From Granulosicoccus sp947495035 (GTDB lineage Bacteria > Pseudomonadota > Gammaproteobacteria > Granulosicoccales > Granulosicoccaceae): a DNA stretch of 64,000 bases. Within the stretch, counting starts at the first letter, position 1. Every line of letters starts with the position of its first letter. Positions 8,297 through 17,032 of the stretch are shown one piece after another. Below the pieces are notes generated by a model. The model worked only from the letters and a program-made list of their open reading frames with translations. It was not told where the DNA came from and did not search any database. A program made the translations under genes and the position numbers. The DNA is taken from NCBI RefSeq assembly GCF_050589605.1, contig NZ_JBNGOO010000011.1; one strand, 5' to 3'.

Positions 8297-9856
8297 TTGC
8301 ACTCGGCCCCTTTTGAATCGAGAATGTCACCCATGAGCAGAATTGGACGCAATGATCCCTGCCCTTGTGGCAGTGGACTGAAACACAAGAAATGCTGCCT
8401 CAAGGAGCAGCGTGCGAACGTTCTGTCCCTCGATGCGAGCCGACTCCGAAAGATCGAGGAACGGCTTGCCGGGCAGATACTCGATTACATGAAAGCTCTG
8501 TACGGCGAGCAATCGGTCTGGATGGCACAGTACGAATACTTCTGCTGGCCAGATGACATTCCGGTTCATGACGAAATACATCATGAGATGGTTCAGGCAT
8601 TTACCCCCTGGATCATCTACAACTGGAAGCCTGAACTTGAGGAATTCCTGCATGAACTGGACGGCGAGCTGGATGAGGAGGACCTGCCGCCGATGGAAAA
8701 TCCGGCACAAGGCTTTCTGCGTGACAAAGGATCTCGGCTTCGCGCAGAGGAGCGCCGGTTCATCGAACTGTCCTGCGCTGCGCAGTTCTCCTTTCACAAG
8801 GTACTCGATGTTCGCCCGGAACAGGGAATGGACATCGAAGACATGATCACCGGTGAGCGTACCTTTGTCCAGGACATCTCTGCCTCTCGCATGGCCTTCG
8901 ATGGCATGATCATGTTCGCTCGCGTACTCAAGGCATCGGAAGACGTCGCCATTCTGGCAGGTACCGGCATGACGGCCCTGCCACCCGTCTTCACCGATGA
9001 GATCATCGATCTGCGTAACCATATTCGCAAGGGCATGGAGGCGCTGAAAAGAGAGAGCGAGGCGGGACGTCTGAAGGTCACACTGTCGGAGATCGATGTA
9101 CGCCACGATTATGATCTGGAGATCCGCGCGTGTTATCACCGGCTGGCCGAAAGGATCCGCAACCCTGCTCCTCTGATCATGCAGAATACCGACGGGGAGG
9201 ACATCGTGCCTCTGCAGCTCGTCTACGAGTTCAGCTGCAGTCCGCAGGAGGCCTTCGACAAGCTGGCCACGCTGTGCAACGGTGAAAGTGCTGAGCGAGT
9301 GCTGCACTCCGCGAATCCGGGCTTTGACAGTTCCGGCGAACTGGAGACAGCCGAATTTCCCTGGCTGGTCAAGCGCTCTGCCAACTCGATGCTGGAAAAC
9401 ACGGTCAACGGACGCCTGTCGATCAATGGACAGACGTTGACCATTGAAGTGAATTCGCAAGAACGCTCGGAGGCGGTACAGCGCAAGATCAAGCGACGCC
9501 TCGGTAGAAGCGCAAGCCTGCGCTACATCGAAGAACTGCAGTCAGCCCACCCCGGCGTACCGGCGCAGCCCGAGCTGAGTGATGCCGAGCAACAGGAGTT
9601 GATGAATTCACCCGAGATCCGTCAACAGATTGAAGCGATGAGTCAACGACACTGGCAGCAATGGCTCGATGAGTCACTGCCTGCCCTGCATGGACAGGCA
9701 CCGCGTGAAGCTGCACGTACTCCGGAGGGGCGAGAGCTGCTTGAGGCACTGTTTGATGAATACGCCTACAGGGATGAGCAACTTTCTCAGGAAGGCCCCA
9801 TGGCGAGTTTCAAGGCCCCGATCGGAACTCTGAGGAAGGAACTGGGGATGGCTTGA
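8297..9856 (+). CDS. SEC-C metal-binding motif protein of unknown function
   Basis: A 519-residue protein. Near the N-terminus it carries a clear SEC-C zinc motif, 'RNDPCPCGSGLKHKKCC' (CxCx8CC), like the tail of SecA. The remaining ~480 residues are hydrophilic, mixed-charge and without a membrane segment, and I do not recognise them. A middle section rich in acidic residues ('ELDGELDEEDLPP') follows. Starts at 8297, 8324 (MSPMSR) or 8333 are all possible. The motif is about 20 residues in, so any of them retains it. SEC-C motifs appear in SecA, YchJ, YecA and many stand-alone proteins, where they bind zinc and sometimes ribosomes. The gene has no operon partner. Confidence 0.75.
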   Translation: MHSAPFESRMSPMSRIGRNDPCPCGSGLKHKKCCLKEQRANVLSLDASRLRKIEERLAGQILDYMKALYGEQSVWMAQYEYFCWPDDIPVHDEIHHEMVQAFTPWIIYNWKPELEEFLHELDGELDEEDLPPMENPAQGFLRDKGSRLRAEERRFIELSCAAQFSFHKVLDVRPEQGMDIEDMITGERTFVQDISASRMAFDGMIMFARVLKASEDVAILAGTGMTALPPVFTDEIIDLRNHIRKGMEALKRESEAGRLKVTLSEIDVRHDYDLEIRACYHRLAERIRNPAPLIMQNTDGEDIVPLQLVYEFSCSPQEAFDKLATLCNGESAERVLHSANPGFDSSGELETAEFPWLVKRSANSMLENTVNGRLSINGQTLTIEVNSQERSEAVQRKIKRRLGRSASLRYIEELQSAHPGVPAQPELSDAEQQELMNSPEIRQQIEAMSQRHWQQWLDESLPALHGQAPREAARTPEGRELLEALFDEYAYRDEQLSQEGPMASFKAPIGTLRKELGMA

Positions 9857-9910
9857 CGAGCGTCCTCCTGGGTGAACCGTGCTCTGGGACAAGGGCTTGT
9901 CGTCAAGCGA

Positions 9911-10807
9911 TCAGTTCCGAACCGTCAACAGCTCCGAACGAATCAGTAGTGCCAGCCCCCCGAGTATCAGGCCAACCCCCAGCAAACCGGTCATGCCCGG
10001 CCGCTCTCCCACAATGAGGATGGCCAACGCCACGGCTGTTACCGGCTCTGCCAATGCCAGCGCCACCCCCGTCGCGCTGCTGACATGGCGCAAACCGCTG
10101 CTGAACAGCAAATAGGCCACACCGGTAGCCACCACACCAAGCCACACCATCACTCCCAGGTCGGCTACATGCAACTGCGGCTGGCCGGCCAGAAGAAAGG
10201 CAAACGGCAGAGCCAGCAAGGCTGCGAGTGTGAAGACCGTTGCCGTGCCGACTGCCGGAGTGGAATGAGCAACAATATGCTTGGTCGCCAGTGCATAGCA
10301 GGCGTAGGATAAACCGCTGAGCAGGCACAGGATCAGTCCCGTCACCGACAGGCTGGCATCCTCGTCCGGATTGAAGGTGGTCAATACAAGGCCGACTACC
10401 GCAATGCTGACAGCCACCCACCAGATACCGCGCGGCTTCTGCCGAGTGATCAGCGCCTGCAACAGCCCCGCCCAAAGCGGACCGCTGCCCAGCGCGACGG
10501 CAGTTCCCACCGCCACACCCGTTGCTCTGACACCGGCAAAGAAGGCCAGATTGTAGACCGCCATGCCGGCAGCACCCCACGCTATCGCCGCCCAGGGCAA
10601 AGGCTGCAATCGACTCCAGCGCAGACAGTTGATGTCCCTGACCGTCAGCAGTATCAGAAAGAAGATTCCTGCAACCACCAGCCGACCGGTGCCGACCCAG
10701 TAGGATGACAGTCCCAGGGGGGCAAATGTCTGAGCAGTACCGGTAGTCCCCCACAGCATTGCCGCTGCAAGAATCAGAATGATGCCCGTTGTTCTCTTGT
10801 GTTCCAT
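9911..10807 (-). CDS. EamA-family (drug/metabolite superfamily) transporter
   Basis: About 298 residues from the ATG at 10807, because the membrane domain begins right there (MEHKRTTGIILILAAAMLWGTTG). The frame runs on to 10933 without hydrophobic content. Ten hydrophobic segments are arranged as two EamA repeats. The first has 'WGTTGTAQTFAPLG' and the second 'GLILCLLSGLSYACYALATKH', with the typical 'EPVTAVALAILIVGERP' before the last helix. Members export amino acids, metabolites or drugs, and the substrate here is unknown. It lies 43 bases downstream of the AraC regulator on the same strand and is probably under its control. Confidence 0.9.
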   Translation of the reverse strand: MEHKRTTGIILILAAAMLWGTTGTAQTFAPLGLSSYWVGTGRLVVAGIFFLILLTVRDINCLRWSRLQPLPWAAIAWGAAGMAVYNLAFFAGVRATGVAVGTAVALGSGPLWAGLLQALITRQKPRGIWWVAVSIAVVGLVLTTFNPDEDASLSVTGLILCLLSGLSYACYALATKHIVAHSTPAVGTATVFTLAALLALPFAFLLAGQPQLHVADLGVMVWLGVVATGVAYLLFSSGLRHVSSATGVALALAEPVTAVALAILIVGERPGMTGLLGVGLILGGLALLIRSELLTVRN

Positions 10808-10850
10808 GCCCTCAGCATGCCTCGGAATGAGGCAGAGGAATGTCGTGAAA

Positions 10851-11501
10851 CTATCGCGGTGCCTGTCGCAACAAACGGGCACCCTTGCCCTGCTCGCGCT
10901 GCAATGCCTGACACAGAGCACTGGCCGAGCCATAACCTGTGCGAGCCGCGACCACTTCCAGCGTCAGTCCACGCTGCAGCATCTGCGCTGCATGCTCCAG
11001 CCGAATGAGACGCAACCATCGCTGCGGTGATTCACCCGTCAACGCCTTCCAGCGACGATGAAACTGCGGCACGGACAAGGCATACCACGCGGCCATGCGA
11101 GCGATCGACCACTCTTCATGCAGGCTTTTCCGTACTTGATTCTGCAAGGTTTCCGGGTTCAGCGCACGCCGTTGCAAAGCGCGTGGCGCAGCGGCAATGC
11201 AATCCAGCAGCTGTGCCGTGCCGATGCTCGCTTGCCATCGAGATGGCAGTTGAAAGGCCTTCATTCTATCCAGCCCGCTACCGTGATAGGCATCGACCAC
11301 CCAGACCTGAGTATCGCAACGAGTGCCATAGCTGTGCGGCATACCGGCCGGTACAACCAGCCCGGTCGTGCCATCGACGCGTGCCGCCCGTCCTGCCAGA
11401 TCGAGCTCCAGACAACCATTCAGTCCGAACAGTACTTGCGCGAAGTCATGTTCATGACTGGAATACTCCCCCTGATAGATTCTACAGCTTCCTCTCATCA
11501 T
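10851..11501 (-). CDS. AraC-family transcriptional regulator
   Basis: About 216 residues from the ATG at 11501, which overlaps the cobB stop (ATGA). The N-terminal cupin-like part (about 1-90) includes 'HEHDFAQVLFGLNGCLELDLAG' and 'VVPAGMPHSYG'. The C-terminal AraC double helix-turn-helix (about 120-210) shows 'SIARMAAWYALSVPQFHRRWKALTG' and 'TLEVVAARTGYGSASALCQAL'. Such proteins sense small ligands with the cupin domain. The gene sits between cobB and an EamA transporter on the same strand, so the three may form one transcription unit. Confidence 0.88.
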   Translation of the reverse strand: MMRGSCRIYQGEYSSHEHDFAQVLFGLNGCLELDLAGRAARVDGTTGLVVPAGMPHSYGTRCDTQVWVVDAYHGSGLDRMKAFQLPSRWQASIGTAQLLDCIAAAPRALQRRALNPETLQNQVRKSLHEEWSIARMAAWYALSVPQFHRRWKALTGESPQRWLRLIRLEHAAQMLQRGLTLEVVAARTGYGSASALCQALQREQGKGARLLRQAPR

Positions 11502-12859
11502 GCGTTCTCCCGCGCCAGACGCCGTTGTACACACACTCGCATGAAGCGCTCGGCCAACTCCGGCCGACTTCCCAGGTGCTGATGCAGATAGGTAGCCAGC
11601 AGAGTCGCACTGGCAAAGCCCTCTTGCCGGCTGCCAAAGCGCGAACTCAGCAACAGAGCATCACCACCGGGTTCGGTCTGCGAATAATGGAACTCGTGTC
11701 CTCGGACTTCGTCTCCGGACTGCATCAGGGGATTGTCGCACAGCGCAGTAGCCGTGCGATAACCGAGCGTCAATCGCTTGCTCATGGCAGCCCTGGCTGC
11801 CACTACCGCAGCCATTGGCATGGCGTCCAGAGAATTCGTCAACCACAGCAAGCCGCCACACTCGGCCCAGGTAATCAGGCCCGATGAGACCTGGCTGGAC
11901 ACCTCTGCCAGTAATCGCCTGTTCTCCGCCAGACGTGCACCGAACACTTCGGGAAAGCCGCCCCCGATGATCAAGCCATCAATGTCGAACGGCAGATGCT
12001 CGTCGACCAGAGGGTCAAAGGCAACAAGCTCGGCACCCGCCTTCTCCAGAGCCTCCAGATTGTCACGATACTGGAAGCTGAAAGCCGCTCCTGCCGCGAC
12101 GGCTACACGAGCCTCCCCCACTCTGTCGGGCCCGGGCTGCATTGGCACCTCCCGCACTCTGGCACGTCGGGCGATGACTTCAAGACGGACGAGATCGCAA
12201 GACTGTGCAATGGTGGTACCCAGCTGATTGATGGACGCCGTGACAGTGGATGTCTGTTCCTCCACGGGAATCAGCCCCAGATGTCGGTCACGCCAGCTCA
12301 AGGCGTCATTCTTGCCAACGGTTCCAAGTACCTCGACGCCAATGCATTCGAGCGCTTCCACCAGCAAGCTACGGTGATGCGGGCTGGACACCCGATTGAG
12401 TATGACACCCGCAAGATTCAGCTCTGGCTGATGATCACGATAACCGCGAACCAGCGCAGCTATCGACGCGCTCATCGCCGATCCATCCACAACCAGCACG
12501 ACAGGTGCATCAATCAGACAGGCAATATCCGCCGTTGACGATGGACTGCCATCCACCGCACCGTCGAACAGGCCCATGACACCTTCCACGATCAGCAATT
12601 CAGCCTCTCGGCCGGCTCGTGCGGCCAGTGGTGCCATGCTCTGTGCACCACACAGCCAGGCATCCAGATTTCTGGGTGCCAGACCTGTAGCGACCGAGTG
12701 GTATCCCGGATCGATGAAGTCCGGCCCTACCTTTGCCGAGGCGACTGCAACACCGCGTTGTCGGTAAGCCGCCATCAAGCCGGTTGCCACGGTTGTCTTT
12801 CCAACCCCCGAATGGGTGCCGGCGATGACCAACCGCGGAGCCAGAAAATTGGAATTCAT
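11498..12859 (-). CDS. cobB: Cobyrinate a,c-diamide synthase
   Basis: About 453 residues from the ATG at 12859, preceded by AGGA seven bases upstream. The P-loop 'GTHSGVGKTT' follows about 15 residues in. The N-terminal ATPase domain (about 10-200) contains 'KVGPDFIDPGYH' and 'EGVMGLFDG', both hallmarks of CobB/CbiA. The C-terminal class I glutamine amidotransferase domain carries the catalytic Cys in 'WAECGGLLWL' and a late His in 'GHEFHYS'. The enzyme amidates the a and c side chains of cobyrinic acid using Gln and ATP in adenosylcobalamin synthesis. No other cob genes are in the window, and the partner genes (AraC, EamA) are unusual for this pathway. Confidence 0.93.
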   Translation of the reverse strand: MNSNFLAPRLVIAGTHSGVGKTTVATGLMAAYRQRGVAVASAKVGPDFIDPGYHSVATGLAPRNLDAWLCGAQSMAPLAARAGREAELLIVEGVMGLFDGAVDGSPSSTADIACLIDAPVVLVVDGSAMSASIAALVRGYRDHQPELNLAGVILNRVSSPHHRSLLVEALECIGVEVLGTVGKNDALSWRDRHLGLIPVEEQTSTVTASINQLGTTIAQSCDLVRLEVIARRARVREVPMQPGPDRVGEARVAVAAGAAFSFQYRDNLEALEKAGAELVAFDPLVDEHLPFDIDGLIIGGGFPEVFGARLAENRRLLAEVSSQVSSGLITWAECGGLLWLTNSLDAMPMAAVVAARAAMSKRLTLGYRTATALCDNPLMQSGDEVRGHEFHYSQTEPGGDALLLSSRFGSRQEGFASATLLATYLHQHLGSRPELAERFMRVCVQRRLARENA

Positions 12860-13207
12860 GAGGTGTCCTGGAGCCTGGCTTCGACAGCCGACCATCATGC
12901 GAAGAATGTGTTCAACGACCCTTATATCAACCGCTGCAAGATAATACAGATAAATATCAGCAAAATAATACTCATTACGGCTACGGCTATTTAATCACTG
13001 AAATATTGCGACTCTGATCGCAGCTTGATATACTTCAAGCTCAATCTGATATATCAGAATAGACATCAAGCATCTTTAACAACAACAAGACATCAATGCT
13101 CGGATACAGCTTGTTCTGATATCGAGGCCAGATTCACGGTCAGTATGACCGTAATCACCGGCTGATCAGGATCACCGAACCAAATAGTTCAGGAGAGGAG
13201 CACGGAC
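12860..13207. promoter_or_regulatory. AT-rich divergent regulatory region with three inverted repeats
   Basis: This gap separates divergent cobB and the SSS transporter and is much richer in AT than its surroundings. It holds GCTTGA/TCAAGC (13023-13040, 6-nt loop), the perfect 14-bp palindrome TCTGATATATCAGA (13045-13058), and ACGGTCA-GTA-TGACCGT (13136-13152). The last lies about 55 bases ahead of the transporter ATG. A strong AGGAGAGGAG ribosome-binding site precedes 13208. These are good operator candidates. I saw no cobalamin riboswitch signature. Confidence 0.5.
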
Positions 13208-14998
13208 ATGGAAACAGAAATCGGCTCGATGATATTCGAGCGCAGGGTTGATCTGGCATTGATATCGCTATATCTGATATTCATCGTCGCCATCGGATTC
13301 ATGTTCAGCGGGAAATCCGAGAATCCAAGTGAATATTTTCGGGGAGGCGGCAAGATGCTCTGGTGGATGACCGGCGCCAGCGCCTTCATGGTTCAGTTCA
13401 GCGCCTGGACATTCACCGGTGCAGCTGGCAAGGCCTACACCGATGGTCTGTCGGTTGCCGCCATCTTCTTCGGCAATGCCGTTGGATACTTTGTCTCTTT
13501 CCTATTCGTGGCCGAGGTGTTCAGGCAAACCCGCTGCATCACACCCATCGATGCCATCAAGAGGCGATACGGACGGGTCAATGAACAGTTCTTTACCTGG
13601 GCTCAGGTGCCCATCGGCGTCATCCAGGCAGGCATCTGGCTCAATGGCCTGGCCATCTTCACATCAGCCGTGTTCGGTATCAGCATCGAGATGACCATCG
13701 TCATCACGGGCGTGATCGTCATGTTCGTCTCACTGTCCGGTGGCTCATGGGCCGTGGTGGCCAGTGACTACATCCAGATGCTTGTCATCATGGCCATCTC
13801 CATCACTGCCACGCTGTTCGTGGCGACCGAAATCGGTGTGGTGCAGGTCGTCACGGATTTCCCCCGCGATCTCTTCACCAACAACCTCAACTACGCAGCG
13901 CTGTTCTTCGTCTGGTGCATGATGTCCATCACCAAGCAGATATTCAGCACCAACAACATGTTCGATGCATCCCGCTACCTGGTGGCAAAGGACAGCATCA
14001 ACGCCAAGAAAGCCGCCTTGCTGGCAGCGGTACTCATGTTCGCAGGCACTTTCGTCTGGTTTCTGCCTCCCATGGCCACGGCGGTCATGGGCATCGATCT
14101 GAATGCCGTGTATCCGACACTGGGAGGCAAGGCAGGTGATGCAGCCTACCTTGCATTTGTCGACACGGTCATGCCGGTCGGCATGGTGGGCATCATGATT
14201 GCAGCCCTGTTCTCCGCGACGATGTCTTCCATGGATTCCGGACTGAACCGCAGTGCCGGCATCATGGTGCTCAACTTCTACAACCCGATTCTCAAGAAAG
14301 GTACTGCCACCAACCGCGAATTGATGCGCATGAGCAAGATCCTCACGTTCTGCTTCGGTCTGGTCATCGTTCTGGTCGGCCTGTTCATCTCTTCACTCAA
14401 GGAACTCAGCCTCTTCGATATCATGCTGCAGACAGGCAGTCTGATCCAGATGCCGATCCTGATTCCTCTGACCCTTGCCATACTGATAAAGCGTGTGCCT
14501 GACTGGGCTCCCTGGGCCACGGTACTGGTAGGACTCTGCGTCTCCCTGGTATCGAAATTCGTACTGACGGCCGACATGTTCGGTAGCCTGCTGGGAATCA
14601 CATTCACTTCCAGAGAAGGTGCTGATCTGCTCTTCATTCTGTCGATGGTGTTGCATCTGACTGTCACCATGGGATTCTTCTTCTTTACCAAACGCTTCTA
14701 CACCGGACTCACGGAAGCCAGAACACAGGAAGTCGAATCCTTCTTCACCGATATAGAAACACCGGTTGTATCCAGGGAACAGGGCGCCACAGCTGCCGAC
14801 CTTGAACAGAGAAACAAGCTCGGAATACTCGCCATTCTCTACGGTGCCTGCATCTTCCTGTTGTTGCTGGTGCCACAACCCGAAGAAAGCTCCGGCGCTG
14901 TCATGGGCTTTGTCGTGACCGGTGGTATCGTACTGGGCATAGGCTGCCTGCTCAAACTCTCGGCACGCCGCGGTACGCCGGTACCTGCCGTCACCTGA
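13208..14998 (+). CDS. Sodium:solute symporter family (SSS) transporter
   Basis: A 596-residue polytopic inner-membrane protein with about 13-14 hydrophobic segments. Recognisable SSS features are 'SEYFRGGGKMLWWMTGASAFMVQFSAWTF' near residues 38-65, 'TPIDAIKRRYG', and 'LFSATMSSMDSGLNRSAGIM' in the middle, which matches the SSS signature and contributes to the sodium site. Substrates of this branch include carboxylates, sugars and amino acids. A small ORF and a cNMP/CBS regulator follow on the same strand, an arrangement seen with acetate- or cation-type SSS systems. This suggests post-translational control by that regulator. Confidence 0.9.
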   Translation: METEIGSMIFERRVDLALISLYLIFIVAIGFMFSGKSENPSEYFRGGGKMLWWMTGASAFMVQFSAWTFTGAAGKAYTDGLSVAAIFFGNAVGYFVSFLFVAEVFRQTRCITPIDAIKRRYGRVNEQFFTWAQVPIGVIQAGIWLNGLAIFTSAVFGISIEMTIVITGVIVMFVSLSGGSWAVVASDYIQMLVIMAISITATLFVATEIGVVQVVTDFPRDLFTNNLNYAALFFVWCMMSITKQIFSTNNMFDASRYLVAKDSINAKKAALLAAVLMFAGTFVWFLPPMATAVMGIDLNAVYPTLGGKAGDAAYLAFVDTVMPVGMVGIMIAALFSATMSSMDSGLNRSAGIMVLNFYNPILKKGTATNRELMRMSKILTFCFGLVIVLVGLFISSLKELSLFDIMLQTGSLIQMPILIPLTLAILIKRVPDWAPWATVLVGLCVSLVSKFVLTADMFGSLLGITFTSREGADLLFILSMVLHLTVTMGFFFFTKRFYTGLTEARTQEVESFFTDIETPVVSREQGATAADLEQRNKLGILAILYGACIFLLLLVPQPEESSGAVMGFVVTGGIVLGIGCLLKLSARRGTPVPAVT

Positions 14999-15017
14999 TT
15001 ATCCGGAGAAGCAACGC

Positions 15018-15104
15018 ATGAGCACTGCCCGATCGACACAGCCACCCTTCATGGATGTCTATCGGGCAGTGAACCCTGATCGAATTGACCGGGTACGCTC
15101 ATGA
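15018..15104 (+). CDS. 28-codon ORF bridging the symporter and the cNMP/CBS gene
   Basis: ATG at 15018 is preceded by GGAGAA at seven bases. The frame runs 28 codons and its stop overlaps the next ATG (ATGA at 15101). It encodes a hydrophilic peptide starting MSTARSTQPPF, with no membrane segment and no match I recognise. Its message contains an 11-bp perfect stem (see the hairpin entry). It may be a leader for translational coupling or a real small protein. It is far too short and polar to be the DUF4212 small subunit that accompanies some SSS transporters. Confidence 0.5.
   Translation: MSTARSTQPPFMDVYRAVNPDRIDRVRS
15023..15071 (+). promoter_or_regulatory. 11-bp stem-loop inside the small ORF
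   Basis: CACTGCCCGAT (15023-15033) and ATCGGGCAGTG (15061-15071) form a perfect 11-bp stem with a 27-nt loop. It lies almost wholly inside the 28-codon ORF. No T-run follows, so it is not a standard terminator. It could differentially stabilise the symporter message or control translation of the downstream gene. Confidence 0.55.
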
Positions 15105-16987
15105 CCAACAGCGTGCCCGCGCCGCACAGCATCATTGCCAGGTTACGGCACGTCACGCCGTTCGACAGCTTGCCGGAAGCTTCGCTGACGGAACTCTGCG
15201 ACAGCGCCACCTTGTACACACTGGCAGCTGGCGACAGGGTCATCGATGAAGAATCCGCGACCCCCGCCCCATCGGTTTTCGTCATTCTCTCGGGTCGGGT
15301 CCGACTGGTCGAGTCGGAACAGCACATGACGGTTCGGCACTTGCGAGCCAAGGAAGTGTTCGGTCATTTCGCCATGCTCAGGAAGATGCCGCCTCCCTAT
15401 CGGGCGGAGATCTCCCGATTGGCCGAGATCCTGGAAATCAGGAATGAGTCGCTGCAGGCCATGTTTTCTCGTCACCCGGTATTCGCCGCCTGGTTTCAGG
15501 CGGATCTGCGACGTTTCGAACGCGAAATGGGAGCCTTCGATGATGTTGCCGGAAGCCACTTCCTGTTTGGTCAACGCCTGGTGGAACTGGACCAAGGCTC
15601 GGTACCAGTGTGCGCCCCTGACATGTCGATACGAGATGCTGCCAGAATCATGTCCAGAAAAGACGCCGATTGCATCGTCATAAAATCGAATGATCGACCC
15701 GTCGGGCTCATCTCCGACGGAGATCTGCGCGACCAGGTCGTCGCCACTGGTCTCTCGGCGGATGGCCCCGTGTCCAGCATCATGAAAACCGATCCTCTGA
15801 CGATACGAGCACGTGCGTCCGTATTCGAAGGCATGATGGCGATGGAAGGCAGAAACTGGCGATATCTGGTCCTGCTGGATGATGCCGGCGCATTGCAGGG
15901 AGTCATCAGTGATACCGATCTTGCGCGTGTCTTGCTGACAAGCCCGACCGCACTGCGTCGTCGGGTCGATCAGGCTGACAGTGCAGAGGAATTGCACAAA
16001 CTGCGCAAGGCGGCAGACCAGATGATCGTAACCCTGTATCGCCGTGGCGTGCGCGCAGAGGACCTGCTACAGATAAACACTCGCTTCAATGACGCCATGA
16101 CCGTTCGCATACTCGATATCGTGCGCAGCCGTCTGGATCCAGAGCCCGCAGGCCTGACCTGGTGCTGGCTGTCTCTGGGCTCGGAAGGACGTGGCGAGAT
16201 GGGGCTGAGAACCGATCAGGACAACGCCATCGTGTTCGACTGCCCGACACTGGCAGAGGCCGATGCCTGGCTGGCCCGTCTGGCAACACAAGCCAACGAG
16301 ATGCTGGGTATTGCAGGAATTTCCGTCTGTGAAGCCAACATCATGGCCCGCAACCCACTGATGCGCAACACGGTTCGTGGCTGGGGGACTGCGGTCCAGG
16401 ACTGGATGTCGGATGCCGATGAAGTGCGATTCCTGTGGACCAGCGCACTGATGGACTGCCGCTCCATATATGGTGCTGGCCATTTGTGCAGTGAACTCAA
16501 GACCGAATTGGTGCAGATGGTGCGGGAAAGGCGTCACTTTCTGGCTGCCCTGGCTCGCGAGGCGATGGTGCCAGCCTTGCCTTTACGTCATTTTCCAGGC
16601 TTGCGTCTGAAAGGCTACAACGACGGTCAAGGAGCGGCCCTGAACCTCAAGCTCCATGGCACACACCTGGTGACGCATGTCGCACGCCTGTTCTGCCTCG
16701 GCAACGGCTGGCTGGAACAATCCAGTACCACGGAGCGCCTGGCATGGCTACGCGACAACGACACCCTGCTACACGACACCGCGCAGGAGAGTATCGTTGC
16801 CTACGGGTTGCTCGCCGACCTGCGCCTCAGCTGGCACGTCGACCAGACCAGTCGCGGCGAAACACTGAGCGATTCAATGCCGCTGGTGAAAATAGGCGAA
16901 ACCCGCAAACGCCTGCTGATTGGAGCCTATCAGACTGTCGAGGAAATTCGAGGACGCGTCAGGACCCAGTTCGGTGTCAGCTCCTGA
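15101..16987 (+). CDS. cNMP-binding / CBS pair / DUF294 nucleotidyltransferase-like regulator
   Basis: A 628-residue multidomain cytoplasmic protein. A cyclic-nucleotide-binding fold occupies about 10-130 (with 'FVILSGRVRLVE'). It is followed by two CBS motifs (about 165-285, with 'DADCIVIKSNDRPVGLISDGDLRDQV' and 'LQGVISDTDLARVL'). A DUF294 nucleotidyltransferase-like domain has 'LGSEGRGEMGLRTDQDNA' (about 350-367). A helical substrate-binding-like tail extends to the end. The GSxGRxE and T-D-Q-D residues of the GlnD-like active site are present. The gene is coupled to the 28-codon ORF (ATGA) behind the SSS transporter. It probably senses nucleotides and adjusts transport, but the reaction is unknown. 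Confidence 0.88.
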   Translation: MTNSVPAPHSIIARLRHVTPFDSLPEASLTELCDSATLYTLAAGDRVIDEESATPAPSVFVILSGRVRLVESEQHMTVRHLRAKEVFGHFAMLRKMPPPYRAEISRLAEILEIRNESLQAMFSRHPVFAAWFQADLRRFEREMGAFDDVAGSHFLFGQRLVELDQGSVPVCAPDMSIRDAARIMSRKDADCIVIKSNDRPVGLISDGDLRDQVVATGLSADGPVSSIMKTDPLTIRARASVFEGMMAMEGRNWRYLVLLDDAGALQGVISDTDLARVLLTSPTALRRRVDQADSAEELHKLRKAADQMIVTLYRRGVRAEDLLQINTRFNDAMTVRILDIVRSRLDPEPAGLTWCWLSLGSEGRGEMGLRTDQDNAIVFDCPTLAEADAWLARLATQANEMLGIAGISVCEANIMARNPLMRNTVRGWGTAVQDWMSDADEVRFLWTSALMDCRSIYGAGHLCSELKTELVQMVRERRHFLAALAREAMVPALPLRHFPGLRLKGYNDGQGAALNLKLHGTHLVTHVARLFCLGNGWLEQSSTTERLAWLRDNDTLLHDTAQESIVAYGLLADLRLSWHVDQTSRGETLSDSMPLVKIGETRKRLLIGAYQTVEEIRGRVRTQFGVSS

Positions 16988-17032
16988 GAAACCAAAGGGC
17001 GCGCCCCCTTTCGGCAGAGGGCAGCATGAAGA

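Noticed and set aside
12860..13207. Possible cobalamin riboswitch ahead of cobB
   Set aside because: I found no B12-box-like sequence on the minus strand, and the region is AT-rich with simple palindromes instead.
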